DNA of 64,000 nucleotides from Collinsella aerofaciens (GTDB taxonomy: Bacteria > Actinomycetota > Coriobacteriia > Coriobacteriales > Coriobacteriaceae). The position numbers and the translations under genes are program-made. Below the pieces are notes generated by a model, which searched no databases, was not told where the DNA came from, and was given only the letters and a program-made list of their open reading frames with translations. Shown here one piece after another: positions 55,325 through 62,483 of this stretch (positions are counted from its first letter, which is position 1; every line of letters begins with the position of its first letter). The stretch lies in assembly GCF_018785245.1 (NCBI RefSeq), contig NZ_WQPL01000033.1, forward strand, positions 1 through 64,000, read 5' to 3'.

Positions 55325-56291
55325 ACTTACCGTTCCCGAGGGGATTGATCCCTCGCGCGTTTTGGGCGCCGGCGACGGCGTCCTTCGTGCGCTCGAGAGT
55401 TTGGTTCGCGCTCATGTGGTCGCCCGTGGCGATAGCATCTCCGTGAGCGGCGACCCGGACGAGGTCGAACTCGTGGCGCGCTTTTTCGAGCACGCTTTTT
55501 GCGAGGCGGCCGCCGGGCGCACGCTGTCTGCCGACGATGTCTCTCGCTGCCTGGCCGTCTTGCGCGACGGTGAGCACGAGGCTACGTCGCTTCGCGATGA
55601 CGTGCTGCTTTCGTATCGCGGCCGCGTCATTCGCCCCAAGACGCTCGGCCAAAAGCGCTATGTGGATGCCATCCGCACGCATACCATCACGTTTGGCCTG
55701 GGTCCTGCCGGCACCGGTAAGACCTATCTGGCCATGGCGCTCGCCGTTGCCGCGCTCAAGCGTCACGAGGTGGGCCGTCTGATCTTGACGCGTCCGGTTG
55801 TCGAGGCGGGGGAGAATCTGGGCTTTTTGCCCGGCACCCTCGAGGAAAAGATCGATCCCTACATGCGTCCGCTCTACGACGCCCTTTTTGACATGATGGA
55901 TCGCGAGCGCACCGATGAGCTTATGGAGCGCGGCGTGATCGAGATCGCCCCGCTTGCCTACATGCGCGGCCGCACGCTGAGCGATGCCTTCGTGGTGCTC
56001 GACGAGGCGCAAAATACCACGCCCGAGCAGATGAAGATGTTCCTGACACGCCTTGGGTTCAACTCCAAGTTCGTGATTACCGGCGACCTGAGCCAGCGTG
56101 ACCTGGTGGGTCGTCGCGGCGGTCTTGCCGACGTTGAGCAGATTTTGGGTCGTGTCGACGATGTCGCATTTTCGCACCTCGAGCGCGCCGACGTGGTGCG
56201 CCATGCCCTGGTGGGGCGTATCGTCGAGGCATATGATGCTTATGATGACGTGCGCGAGCAGCGCCCGCGCGACCGAAAGGAGTCCCGTTGA
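55305..56291 (+). CDS. phoH: PhoH-like protein (PhoH/YbeZ ATPase)
   Basis: P-loop ATPase thought to be an RNA helicase working with YbeY. A KH-like N-terminal region is followed by Walker A GPAGTGKTYLA (about residues 128-138) and Walker B VVLDEAQNTTPEQMKMFLTRLG. ATG 55305 follows AGGGAGG inside mtaB. The phoH-ybeY-dgkA-era-recO string is a highly conserved Gram-positive order and supports a job in 16S rRNA maturation and ribosome quality control. Confidence 0.95.
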   Translation: MEASKIRLTVPEGIDPSRVLGAGDGVLRALESLVRAHVVARGDSISVSGDPDEVELVARFFEHAFCEAAAGRTLSADDVSRCLAVLRDGEHEATSLRDDVLLSYRGRVIRPKTLGQKRYVDAIRTHTITFGLGPAGTGKTYLAMALAVAALKRHEVGRLILTRPVVEAGENLGFLPGTLEEKIDPYMRPLYDALFDMMDRERTDELMERGVIEIAPLAYMRGRTLSDAFVVLDEAQNTTPEQMKMFLTRLGFNSKFVITGDLSQRDLVGRRGGLADVEQILGRVDDVAFSHLERADVVRHALVGRIVEAYDAYDDVREQRPRDRKESR

Positions 56292-56797
56292 GTGTATTGA
56301 TCAGCAACGATGCCGAGCTCGATACGCTGCTCGACGCGCAGGAGGTGGAGCACATCTGCGAGGTTGTGCTTGCCGCCGAGGGCGTTGAGCGTGAAGTCGA
56401 GATTTCCCTTTCGTATGTCGACGAGGACGAGATGCACGAGCTCAACCACGAGTGGCGCGGTATCGACCGCACCACCGATGTGCTCTCGTTTGAATGCGAC
56501 TCGGCCTTTGACGAGGATATTCCCGCCGACGAGACGCTCGAGCTCGGCGATATCATCTTGGCCCCGCAGGTTATTGCCCGTCAGGCCCCCGGTTTTGGCA
56601 ATAGCCCCGCTGACGAGTGTCGTCTGATGCTCGTACACGGCATGCTGCACCTGCTGGGCTATGACCATATCGAGGACGACGAGGCCGAGGTCATGGAGGC
56701 CCGCGAGGACGCCATCCTGCGCGATCTGGCGCTCGAGCGCGGCGAGGACCCCAAGCTAGTCCACGTCGGCCCCATCACCAACCACGCCCACGACTAG
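56288..56797 (+). CDS. ybeY: Endoribonuclease YbeY
   Basis: Zinc metalloprotein required for 16S rRNA 3' end maturation. The metal-binding HGMLHLLGYDH (HxxxHxxxxxH, about residues 117-127) and the DVLSFECD stretch are intact. TTG 56288 overlaps the phoH stop (TTGA) with GGAG upstream. The 169 residues include a charged C-terminal tail. Confidence 0.95.
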   Translation: MSVLISNDAELDTLLDAQEVEHICEVVLAAEGVEREVEISLSYVDEDEMHELNHEWRGIDRTTDVLSFECDSAFDEDIPADETLELGDIILAPQVIARQAPGFGNSPADECRLMLVHGMLHLLGYDHIEDDEAEVMEAREDAILRDLALERGEDPKLVHVGPITNHAHD

Positions 56798-56806
56798 GAG
56801 CCGTCT

Positions 56807-57184
56807 ATGATTCCCGGATCGAACAAGGACCATCCGTCCTTCTTAAAGTCGTTTTCCTACGCCATGGAGGGCTTCGTCACCGCCGTCAAGACCGAGCGCA
56901 ACATTAAGGTCATGCTCTTGGCGGGCGTGTGCACCGTCATTGCCGGCTGTATCGTGGGCCTTGACATTGCCGAGTGGGCCACGATTATCATCTGTTGTGG
57001 CCTGGTGATTCACGGCGAGCTGTGCAACACCGCTATGGAGGCTATCGTCGACCTAGCGACCCAGGAGCTCCATCCGCTGGCCAAGCGTGCGAAGGACATC
57101 GCCGCCGCCTCTGTATACATTCTTTCCATCACCGCCGCGATTGTGGGCGTGCTGGTATTTGCCCACGCGCTCGGCTTTATTTAG
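56807..57184 (+). CDS. dgkA: Diacylglycerol kinase / undecaprenol kinase (DgkA family)
   Basis: A 125-residue trimeric membrane kinase. The motif GELCNTAMEAIVDLAT carries the catalytic Glu and metal ligands. Two membrane helices (about 35-70) and a third at the C-terminus match the fold. In Gram-positive bacteria these proteins usually phosphorylate undecaprenol, recycling the carrier made by UppS; which lipid is used here is not certain. Confidence 0.92.
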   Translation: MIPGSNKDHPSFLKSFSYAMEGFVTAVKTERNIKVMLLAGVCTVIAGCIVGLDIAEWATIIICCGLVIHGELCNTAMEAIVDLATQELHPLAKRAKDIAAASVYILSITAAIVGVLVFAHALGFI

Positions 57185-57196
57185 AAAGGGATTCCC

Positions 57197-58264
57197 ATGT
57201 CCGACAATATGCAGCCTACCGATGAGATCCTGGACGACGAGACTTTGGACGCGGTGGATACCGAGGGGCTCGAGGATGTCGAGGAGTTCGACCCGTTTGA
57301 GGGCATGAGCGATGAGGAGCTCGACGCCCTGTGCGACGAGGATGAGAACCTCGCGGGCTTTGGTGACGTGGAACCCGGTTTCCGCAGCGGCTTTGTGGCC
57401 CTGGTCGGACGCCCCAACGCCGGCAAGTCCACGCTGCTCAACGCCTGTTACGGCAAGAAGGTCGCCATTACCTCGCCGGTGGCCCAGACGACTCGCCGCC
57501 GTATGCGCGCCGTCGTCAACCGCCCCGGCTACCAGCTGGTCTTTGTCGATACCCCGGGTATCCATAAGCCCAAGGACGGTCTGGGATCCGAGCTCAACAA
57601 GAGTGCACTGTTCGAGCTGAACGATGTCGATGTCGTCGCGTTTTTGATTGATGCCACCAAGCCCATCGGCAGGGGAGACGCCTGGGTTGCCGAGCGTGTC
57701 AGATGCGCTCGTTGCAAGAAGGTCCTGGTGCTCACTAAGGCCGATGAGGCCGACCCCGCACAGGTCATGGAGCAGCTTAAGGCTGCCCACGAGCTTATGG
57801 AATATGACGACGAGATTGTGACGTCGTCGGTTAAGAACTTCAACGTCGATGCCTTTATAGAGACCGTTGCGCACTTTTTGCCCGAGGGTCCGCGTTGGTT
57901 CCCCGAGGACATGGGTACCGACGCTTCCGATGAGACGCTCGTTGCCGAGTTTGTGCGCGAGAAGGTCTTGCGCCGCACCCGTGATGAGATTCCGCACTCC
58001 GTTGGCGTGATCTGCGATGCGCTCGAGCAGACCAAGAAGGTGCTGCGCGTGCACGCCACCATTTACGTCGAGCGCGAGGGCCAAAAGGGCATCATCATCG
58101 GCAAGGGCGGCGAGATGATCAAGCATATCGGTATCGACGCCCGCCGCGATCTTGAGCGCATCTTTGGCACGCAGGTCTTTTTGGAGCTGGACGTGAAGGT
58201 CAAGGCCGGCTGGCGTGACGACGAGGCCCAGATTCGCCGCTTTGGCTACAACGCCGAGGACTAA
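57197..58264 (+). CDS. era: GTPase Era with acidic N-terminal extension
   Basis: Assembly GTPase that binds the 3' end of 16S rRNA. G1 GRPNAGKST is at residues 71-79, then the G3 DTPGIHKP and G4 LTKAD (Thr instead of the usual Asn), and a C-terminal KH domain with IIIGKGGEMIKHIG. At 355 residues it exceeds the usual 300. The first 60 or so residues are an extremely acidic segment absent from most Era proteins. The ATG at 57197 has AAAGGGA upstream, and no later ATG is well placed, so the extension is probably real. Confidence 0.93.
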   Translation: MSDNMQPTDEILDDETLDAVDTEGLEDVEEFDPFEGMSDEELDALCDEDENLAGFGDVEPGFRSGFVALVGRPNAGKSTLLNACYGKKVAITSPVAQTTRRRMRAVVNRPGYQLVFVDTPGIHKPKDGLGSELNKSALFELNDVDVVAFLIDATKPIGRGDAWVAERVRCARCKKVLVLTKADEADPAQVMEQLKAAHELMEYDDEIVTSSVKNFNVDAFIETVAHFLPEGPRWFPEDMGTDASDETLVAEFVREKVLRRTRDEIPHSVGVICDALEQTKKVLRVHATIYVEREGQKGIIIGKGGEMIKHIGIDARRDLERIFGTQVFLELDVKVKAGWRDDEAQIRRFGYNAED

Positions 58265-58279
58265 GGACGCGCGGCGCGC

Positions 58280-59029
58280 ATGGCAGGCTCCCGGACATAT
58301 CGCACGAAGGTGCTCGTCCTCGATAAGACGAAGCTCAAAGAGACGGACCTGATCCTGACGATGCTTGACGAGCGGGGTCGACAGGTTCGTGCCGTGGCAA
58401 AGGGTGCGCGTAAGCCCGGCGGGCGGTTGGCGGCGCGCTGCGAGCTGTTCTGTACCGTTGATATGCTGCTTGCGCATGGACGGTCACTCGACGTGGTTTC
58501 CCAGGCCGAGCTTATGGAGGCGCCGCTCGGCGCTGCGCCCGATTACGAGACGACTTGCGCCGCAAGCGCGATCGCCGAGGTCGCACGCGTGTGCTCGTTC
58601 GAGGACGCCGAGGACCCGTTTACCTTTGCCATTACGCAACGGGCGCTTACCCTGGTCGGCAGCGGGCTCGACGCTGCGCATATGGATTTACTTGTGGCGG
58701 CATATGTCTTTAAGCTGCTGTCGCACGTTGGCTATCGACCAGATTTTTCGGCCTGCGTGCTGTGCGGAGACCCCATGCTGTCGTATTTTTCACCACAGGC
58801 GGGCGGGCTCATGTGCGGATCGTGCGCGTCGAGCGTTCCGGGTGCCGAGCTGGTATCGACTGGTGAGGTCGCATGGCTTCGCGCCCTCATGTCCATGACC
58901 TTCGATGCGCTCATGGCCGAGCGAATCGACCCGCATACGGCGGCATTCTTGCTCGGGCTTTCGCATGTTTGGGCTGCGACGCACACCGATCAGCGCCTCC
59001 GTGCGATGGAATTCATGTTGGGTCGGTGA
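58280..59029 (+). CDS. recO: DNA repair protein RecO
   Basis: Helps load RecA onto SSB-coated gaps in the RecFOR pathway. An N-terminal OB fold (TKVLVLDKTKLKETDLILTML) is followed by a helical domain. A four-cysteine zinc site lies in CVLCGDPM and CGSCASS (about residues 155-180). Length 249 is typical. Last gene of the lepA-recO run, 15 bases after era. Confidence 0.93.
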   Translation: MAGSRTYRTKVLVLDKTKLKETDLILTMLDERGRQVRAVAKGARKPGGRLAARCELFCTVDMLLAHGRSLDVVSQAELMEAPLGAAPDYETTCAASAIAEVARVCSFEDAEDPFTFAITQRALTLVGSGLDAAHMDLLVAAYVFKLLSHVGYRPDFSACVLCGDPMLSYFSPQAGGLMCGSCASSVPGAELVSTGEVAWLRALMSMTFDALMAERIDPHTAAFLLGLSHVWAATHTDQRLRAMEFMLGR

Positions 59030-59121
59030 TGATGCGCAGGGGCGGGCTGCTTGTGGTAACATATCGGCCTGTTGGTACCTCGATCTTGGTTGCTCGCTCC
59101 ACCGGCGGCTTCCCAGTCCGA

Positions 59122-59147
59122 GGCGAATCGAGTCGCCCGTGGGCGAC
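59122..59147 (+). promoter_or_regulatory. Alternative hairpins in the rpsO leader
   Basis: GGCGA/TCGCC (59122-59126 with 59133-59137) and GTCGCC/GGCGAC (59132-59137 with 59142-59147) share the middle strand and exclude each other. The second ends seven bases before the Shine-Dalgarno GAAAGG. This is the type of leader in which S15 binds its own mRNA; the known S15 leaders differ between phyla. Confidence 0.45.
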
Positions 59148-59167
59148 GTTAAACGAAAGGTGAAACA

Positions 59168-59446
59168 ATGACTGTTTCCAAAGAGCGCAAGGCTGAGCTG
59201 ACTGCCCAGTTCGGTAACACCCCGGTCGACACCGGCAACCCCAAGGTTCAGGTCGCCATCCTGTCCGAGCGCATCAAGGAGCTGACCGAGCACATGAAGT
59301 CCCACCAGAAGGACTTCCACACCCGTCGTGGCCTGCTCATGCTCGTCGGCCGTCGTCGTCGTCTTCTCTCCTACATCAAGAAGAACGACATCGTCGAGTA
59401 CCGTGAGCTCATCAAGGCTCTGGGCATTCGCGACAATATTCAGTAG
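59168..59446 (+). CDS. rpsO: 30S ribosomal protein S15
   Basis: Primary 16S rRNA-binding protein of the central domain. The S15 core is clear: PVDTGNPKVQVAILSERI and LTEHMKSHQKDFHTRRGLLMLVGRRRRLL. 92 residues against the usual 89. It precedes pnp as in most bacteria, but with a strong terminator between them. A candidate extended -10 (TGGTAACAT, 59054-59062) gives a leader of about 100 nt. Confidence 0.97.
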   Translation: MTVSKERKAELTAQFGNTPVDTGNPKVQVAILSERIKELTEHMKSHQKDFHTRRGLLMLVGRRRRLLSYIKKNDIVEYRELIKALGIRDNIQ

Positions 59447-59462
59447 CGAACTTGTACATGCT

Positions 59463-59494
59463 AAGAGCGTCCTGCATGCGGGACGCTCTTTTTG
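59463..59494 (+). terminator. Rho-independent terminator of rpsO
   Basis: A perfect 10-bp stem AAGAGCGTCC/GGACGCTCTT (59463-59472 with 59481-59490) with an eight-base loop is followed by TTTG. Some read-through into pnp is likely because no clear separate pnp promoter is seen. Confidence 0.88.
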
Positions 59495-59560
59495 TGTAAG
59501 GGCGTGAACAATCACGCTCTGAAGCGTGGCGGGGGCAGGGGGCCCGCGTCACATGAGAAG

Positions 59561-59583
59561 CCCGCAGGCAAGGGGCCTGTGGG
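59561..59583 (+). promoter_or_regulatory. Hairpin next to the pnp ribosome binding site
   Basis: CCCGCAGGC (59561-59569) pairs with GCCTGTGGG (59575-59583; one G-U) around a five-base loop, three bases before AAAGGAG. A GC-rich stretch just upstream (GCGGG/CCCGC, 59529-59547) may form a second stem. In E. coli the rpsO-pnp intergenic hairpin is cut by RNase III for PNPase autoregulation; the analogy is positional only. Confidence 0.5.
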
Positions 59584-59596
59584 GTAAAGGAGAACA

Positions 59597-61843
59597 ATGA
59601 CACTCGTATCCAAGACCTTTGAGCTGTACGGCAAGACCTACACCTTTGAGTCCGGCGAGCTTGCCAAGCAGGCCACTGGCGCCTGTCTGGTCAAGCAGGG
59701 CGACACCACGATGCTCGATACCGTGGTCGTCTCCAAGGAGCGCAAGAACTATGACTTCTTCCCGCTGACCGTCGACTTCAACGAGAAGATGTACGCTGCC
59801 GGCCGCATCCCGGGTGGCTACCTCAAGCGTGAGGGCCGTCCCAGCGAGAAGGCCACGCTCACCGCTCGCATGATCGACCGTCCGATTCGCCCGAGCTTCC
59901 CGGACGGCTTCCGCAACGAGGTACACATTGTCGCTACCTCGCTCGTCGCCGACCAGGTCAACCCCTTCGACGTCATCAACGTCATGGGTGCCTCCCTGGC
60001 CATGACGCTCGGCGGCGTGCCCTTCGAGGGCCCGCTTGCCTGCGTGCGCATCGGCCGTAACGTGGAGACCGGCGAGTTTATCGTCAACCCCACCTACGAG
60101 GAGCGCGAGAACTCCGATCTGGACCTGGAGCTGGGCGGATCCGCCGACTTCATCTCGATGGTCGAGGCCGGCGCCGAGGAGATCTCCGAGGACGACATGC
60201 TCGCCGCTATGAAGTTTGGCCAGGAGGCCCTTGCTGCTTTCTGCCAGGCTCAGGACGAGTTCGTCGCCGAGTGGGAGCAGGTCAACGGCCCCATCGTCAA
60301 GAAGGAGTACCCGCTCGACCAGCCCGTCGAGGAGGTCCAGGAGCGCATCTTCGCCCACTACGACGAGATGGCTGCCGCCCTTCGCGACGCCGACAAGCTC
60401 TCCCGTATCGGTAAGGTCGAGGCTCTGAAGGAGTCCATCCGCGCCGAGTTCACCGAGGAGGAGCAGGCCGCTTGGGAGCGCGAGATCCCCGTGGCGCTCA
60501 AGAAGCTCGAGAAGAAGGCCATGCGCACCATGGTCGTCGAGACCGGCGAGCGCGTCGACGGCCGTGCCGCCGACGAGATCCGTCCCATCATGGTGAAGGA
60601 CAACTACCTGCCGCTCGTTCACGGCTCTGGTCTGTTCCAGCGTGGCCAGACCCAGGTGCTTTCTGTCCTGTCGCTCGGTATGCTCAACGAGGGCCAGCGT
60701 CTGGATACCATCGAGCCCACCGAGGGCAAGCGCTACATGCACCACTACAACTTCCCGCCGTTCTGCACCGGCGAGACCGGCCGCATGGGCAGCCCCAAGC
60801 GCCGCGAGATCGGCCATGGCAACCTGGCCGAGCGCGCCCTGCTTCCGGTGCTCCCCGACGAGAACGAGTTCCCCTACGCCATCCGCGTGGTCTCCGAGGT
60901 CATGGAGTCCAACGGCTCCTCTTCGATGGCTTCGACCTGCGGCTCTACGCTCGCCCTTATGGACGGCGGCGTGCCCATTAAGCGCCCGGTCTCCGGTATC
61001 GCCATGGGCCTGATCCAGGAGGAGGGCAAGACCGTGGTCCTGTCCGACATCCAGGGTCTCGAGGACTTCCTGGGCGACATGGACTTTAAGGTCACCGGCA
61101 CCACCGAGGGCATCACCGCCCTGCAGATGGACAACAAGGCCACCGGCCTCACCTTCGACATCCTGGCCCGCGCTCTGCAACAGGCCAAGGAGGGTCGCGC
61201 CTTCATCCTGCAGAAGATGCTCGATGTGATTCCCGAGCCGCGCCACACCACGCGCAGCACCGCTCCGCGCATCGTTTCCATCCAGGTTCCGACCGACAAG
61301 ATCCGCGACGTCATCGGTTCCGGCGGTAAGGTCATCCGCGGTATCCAGGACGAGACCGGCGCCTCGGTCGACATCCAGGAGGACGGCACCGTCTTTGTCG
61401 GCGGCACCGGCGAGTCCGTCGACCAGGCCGTCGAGCGTATCAAGCTCATCATCAAGGTTCCCGAGCCGGGCGAGGAGTACACCGGTCGCGTGGTCTCCAT
61501 CCAGCCCTTCGGCGCCTTCGTCAACCTGCTGCCCGGTAAGGACGGCCTGCTGCACATCTCCCGCGTCGCCAAGGGCCGCGTGGAGAAGGTCGAGGACGTC
61601 CTCAACGTGGGCGACGAGGTCAAGGTCGTCGTCATCGAGGTCGACGATCGTGGCAAGATTTCGCTCGATCGTCTGGACAAGCCCGAGGCCCCGGCTCGTG
61701 CCGAGGGTGCCTCTGAGGGCGACGGCGAGCACTTCCAGCGCCGTGAGCGTCCGCGTCGCGAGCGCTCCGAGCGCAGCGACCGTCCGCGCCGTCCCGGTGA
61801 CAACGGAGGCCGCAAGCCCCGCCGTCACCACGACGCCGAGTAA
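59597..61843 (+). CDS. pnp: Polyribonucleotide nucleotidyltransferase (PNPase)
   Basis: Trimeric 3'-5' phosphorolytic exoribonuclease. Two RNase PH domains (about 1-210 and 320-545) flank a helical linker. They are followed by a KH domain (KIRDVIGSGGKVIRGI) and an S1 domain (GRVVSIQPFGAFVNLLPGKDGLLHIS). After the S1 domain comes a tail of about 45 residues very rich in Arg and Glu, ending KPRRHHDAE, probably disordered and RNA-binding. Length 748. ATG 59597 follows AAAGGAG. It is adjacent to RNase J, so two main RNA-decay enzymes are neighbours. Confidence 0.97.
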   Translation: MTLVSKTFELYGKTYTFESGELAKQATGACLVKQGDTTMLDTVVVSKERKNYDFFPLTVDFNEKMYAAGRIPGGYLKREGRPSEKATLTARMIDRPIRPSFPDGFRNEVHIVATSLVADQVNPFDVINVMGASLAMTLGGVPFEGPLACVRIGRNVETGEFIVNPTYEERENSDLDLELGGSADFISMVEAGAEEISEDDMLAAMKFGQEALAAFCQAQDEFVAEWEQVNGPIVKKEYPLDQPVEEVQERIFAHYDEMAAALRDADKLSRIGKVEALKESIRAEFTEEEQAAWEREIPVALKKLEKKAMRTMVVETGERVDGRAADEIRPIMVKDNYLPLVHGSGLFQRGQTQVLSVLSLGMLNEGQRLDTIEPTEGKRYMHHYNFPPFCTGETGRMGSPKRREIGHGNLAERALLPVLPDENEFPYAIRVVSEVMESNGSSSMASTCGSTLALMDGGVPIKRPVSGIAMGLIQEEGKTVVLSDIQGLEDFLGDMDFKVTGTTEGITALQMDNKATGLTFDILARALQQAKEGRAFILQKMLDVIPEPRHTTRSTAPRIVSIQVPTDKIRDVIGSGGKVIRGIQDETGASVDIQEDGTVFVGGTGESVDQAVERIKLIIKVPEPGEEYTGRVVSIQPFGAFVNLLPGKDGLLHISRVAKGRVEKVEDVLNVGDEVKVVVIEVDDRGKISLDRLDKPEAPARAEGASEGDGEHFQRRERPRRERSERSDRPRRPGDNGGRKPRRHHDAE

Positions 61844-61866
61844 CAGCTAAACATAAGCAGCTCAAC

Positions 61867-61897
61867 AAGGGCGACTCCTAAGGGGGTCGCCCTTTTG
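61867..61897 (+). terminator. Rho-independent terminator of pnp
   Basis: A 9-bp stem AAGGGCGAC/GTCGCCCTT (61867-61875 with 61886-61894) with an extra CC/GG pairing in the loop is followed by TTGC. Bases 61890-61897 are also the start of the left arm of the large inverted element that follows. Confidence 0.8.
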
Positions 61898-62036
61898 CTT
61901 GCGCCCGGGAGGGCCGCATATGAAGTTTCCTGCTCTACAGTCCTGCGCAAGACGGAAAGCACATTAAGTGCTTTCCTTTGCGTGCGGAACTCGCGATAAA
62001 CTTCATATGCGTCCCTCCCGGGCGCAAGCAAAAGGG
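61890..62036. repeat. Large hairpin element A (pnp-rnj spacer)
   Basis: Arms of 39 bases (61890-61928 with 61998-62036) are complementary at 38 positions. They enclose a 69-base asymmetric core with an inner 9-bp hairpin (GGAAAGCAC/GTGCTTTCC, 61954-61962 with 61968-61976). Read on the minus strand, the core is 58/69 identical to element B (62195-62263). The arms differ from those of B except for ATGAAGTTT next to the core. There is no open frame. It could be a structured RNA, a mobile non-coding element or a recombination site. Confidence 0.8.
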
Positions 62037-62164
62037 CTGGTTAGTGCCGCTCGCTATTTAGTTAGACAGTCTATTCAGTAGCCAGATTTCAGATCAGTAG
62101 ATAGACGTAGCAGTATTTTCCCAGATAAAGCTGCCCAAAATAAACCTGGTCCCTTATTGGCAGT
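62037..62164. other. AT-rich spacer between hairpin elements A and B
   Basis: 128 bases, markedly more AT-rich than the surroundings, with no open frame. GTCTAT and ATAGAC form a 6-bp inverted repeat across its centre (near 62069 and 62100). I see no promoter or gene. Confidence 0.4.
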
Positions 62165-62293
62165 TTTCCCGTGGGGCGGGCACTGATGAAGTTTATCGCG
62201 AGTTCCGCACGAACAGGAGGCCACTTAATGTGGCCTCCGTCGTGAGCAGGACTGTAGAGCAGAAAACTTCATCAGTGCCCGCCCCACGGGAAA
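62165..62293. repeat. Large hairpin element B (pnp-rnj spacer)
   Basis: Perfect 30-base arms (62165-62194 with 62264-62293) enclose a 69-base core with an inner 9-bp hairpin (GGAGGCCAC/GTGGCCTCC, 62216-62224 with 62230-62238). It is in inverted orientation relative to element A. Three inner stem pairs differ from A and each is changed on both sides, so pairing is kept. Conserved single-stranded blocks are ATCGCGAGTTCCGCACG on one side and GCAGGACTGTAGAGCAG on the other. Confidence 0.8.
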
Positions 62294-62483
62294 CCGGCGG
62301 GATAGACCAGTTCAGATGGGGCTTTGATGCATGGGTGGTCTGTTGTTGTGCAAATGGGTATCATACTGTGGATATTGCATCGACTCTGTGATGCATGTTT
62401 GTACGTTCCCGGCGGTCGGTTTGCCAGAAGCGCCCCGTCGGTTGTTCCAGACCCGTTTCGAAGAAAGGAAACCACACTAACCT
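62294..62483 (+). promoter_or_regulatory. Upstream region of the RNase J gene
   Basis: A -10-like TATCAT lies at 62359-62364 without a good -35. GATGCATG occurs twice (62326 and 62389) and TGCATC/GATGCA can form a 6-bp hairpin at 62377-62396. AAAGGA at 62464 is the likely Shine-Dalgarno, rather far (about 14 bases) from the ATG. Confidence 0.35.

Noticed and set aside
59549-61831. 760-codon minus-strand frame opposite pnp
   Set aside because: Shadow of pnp.
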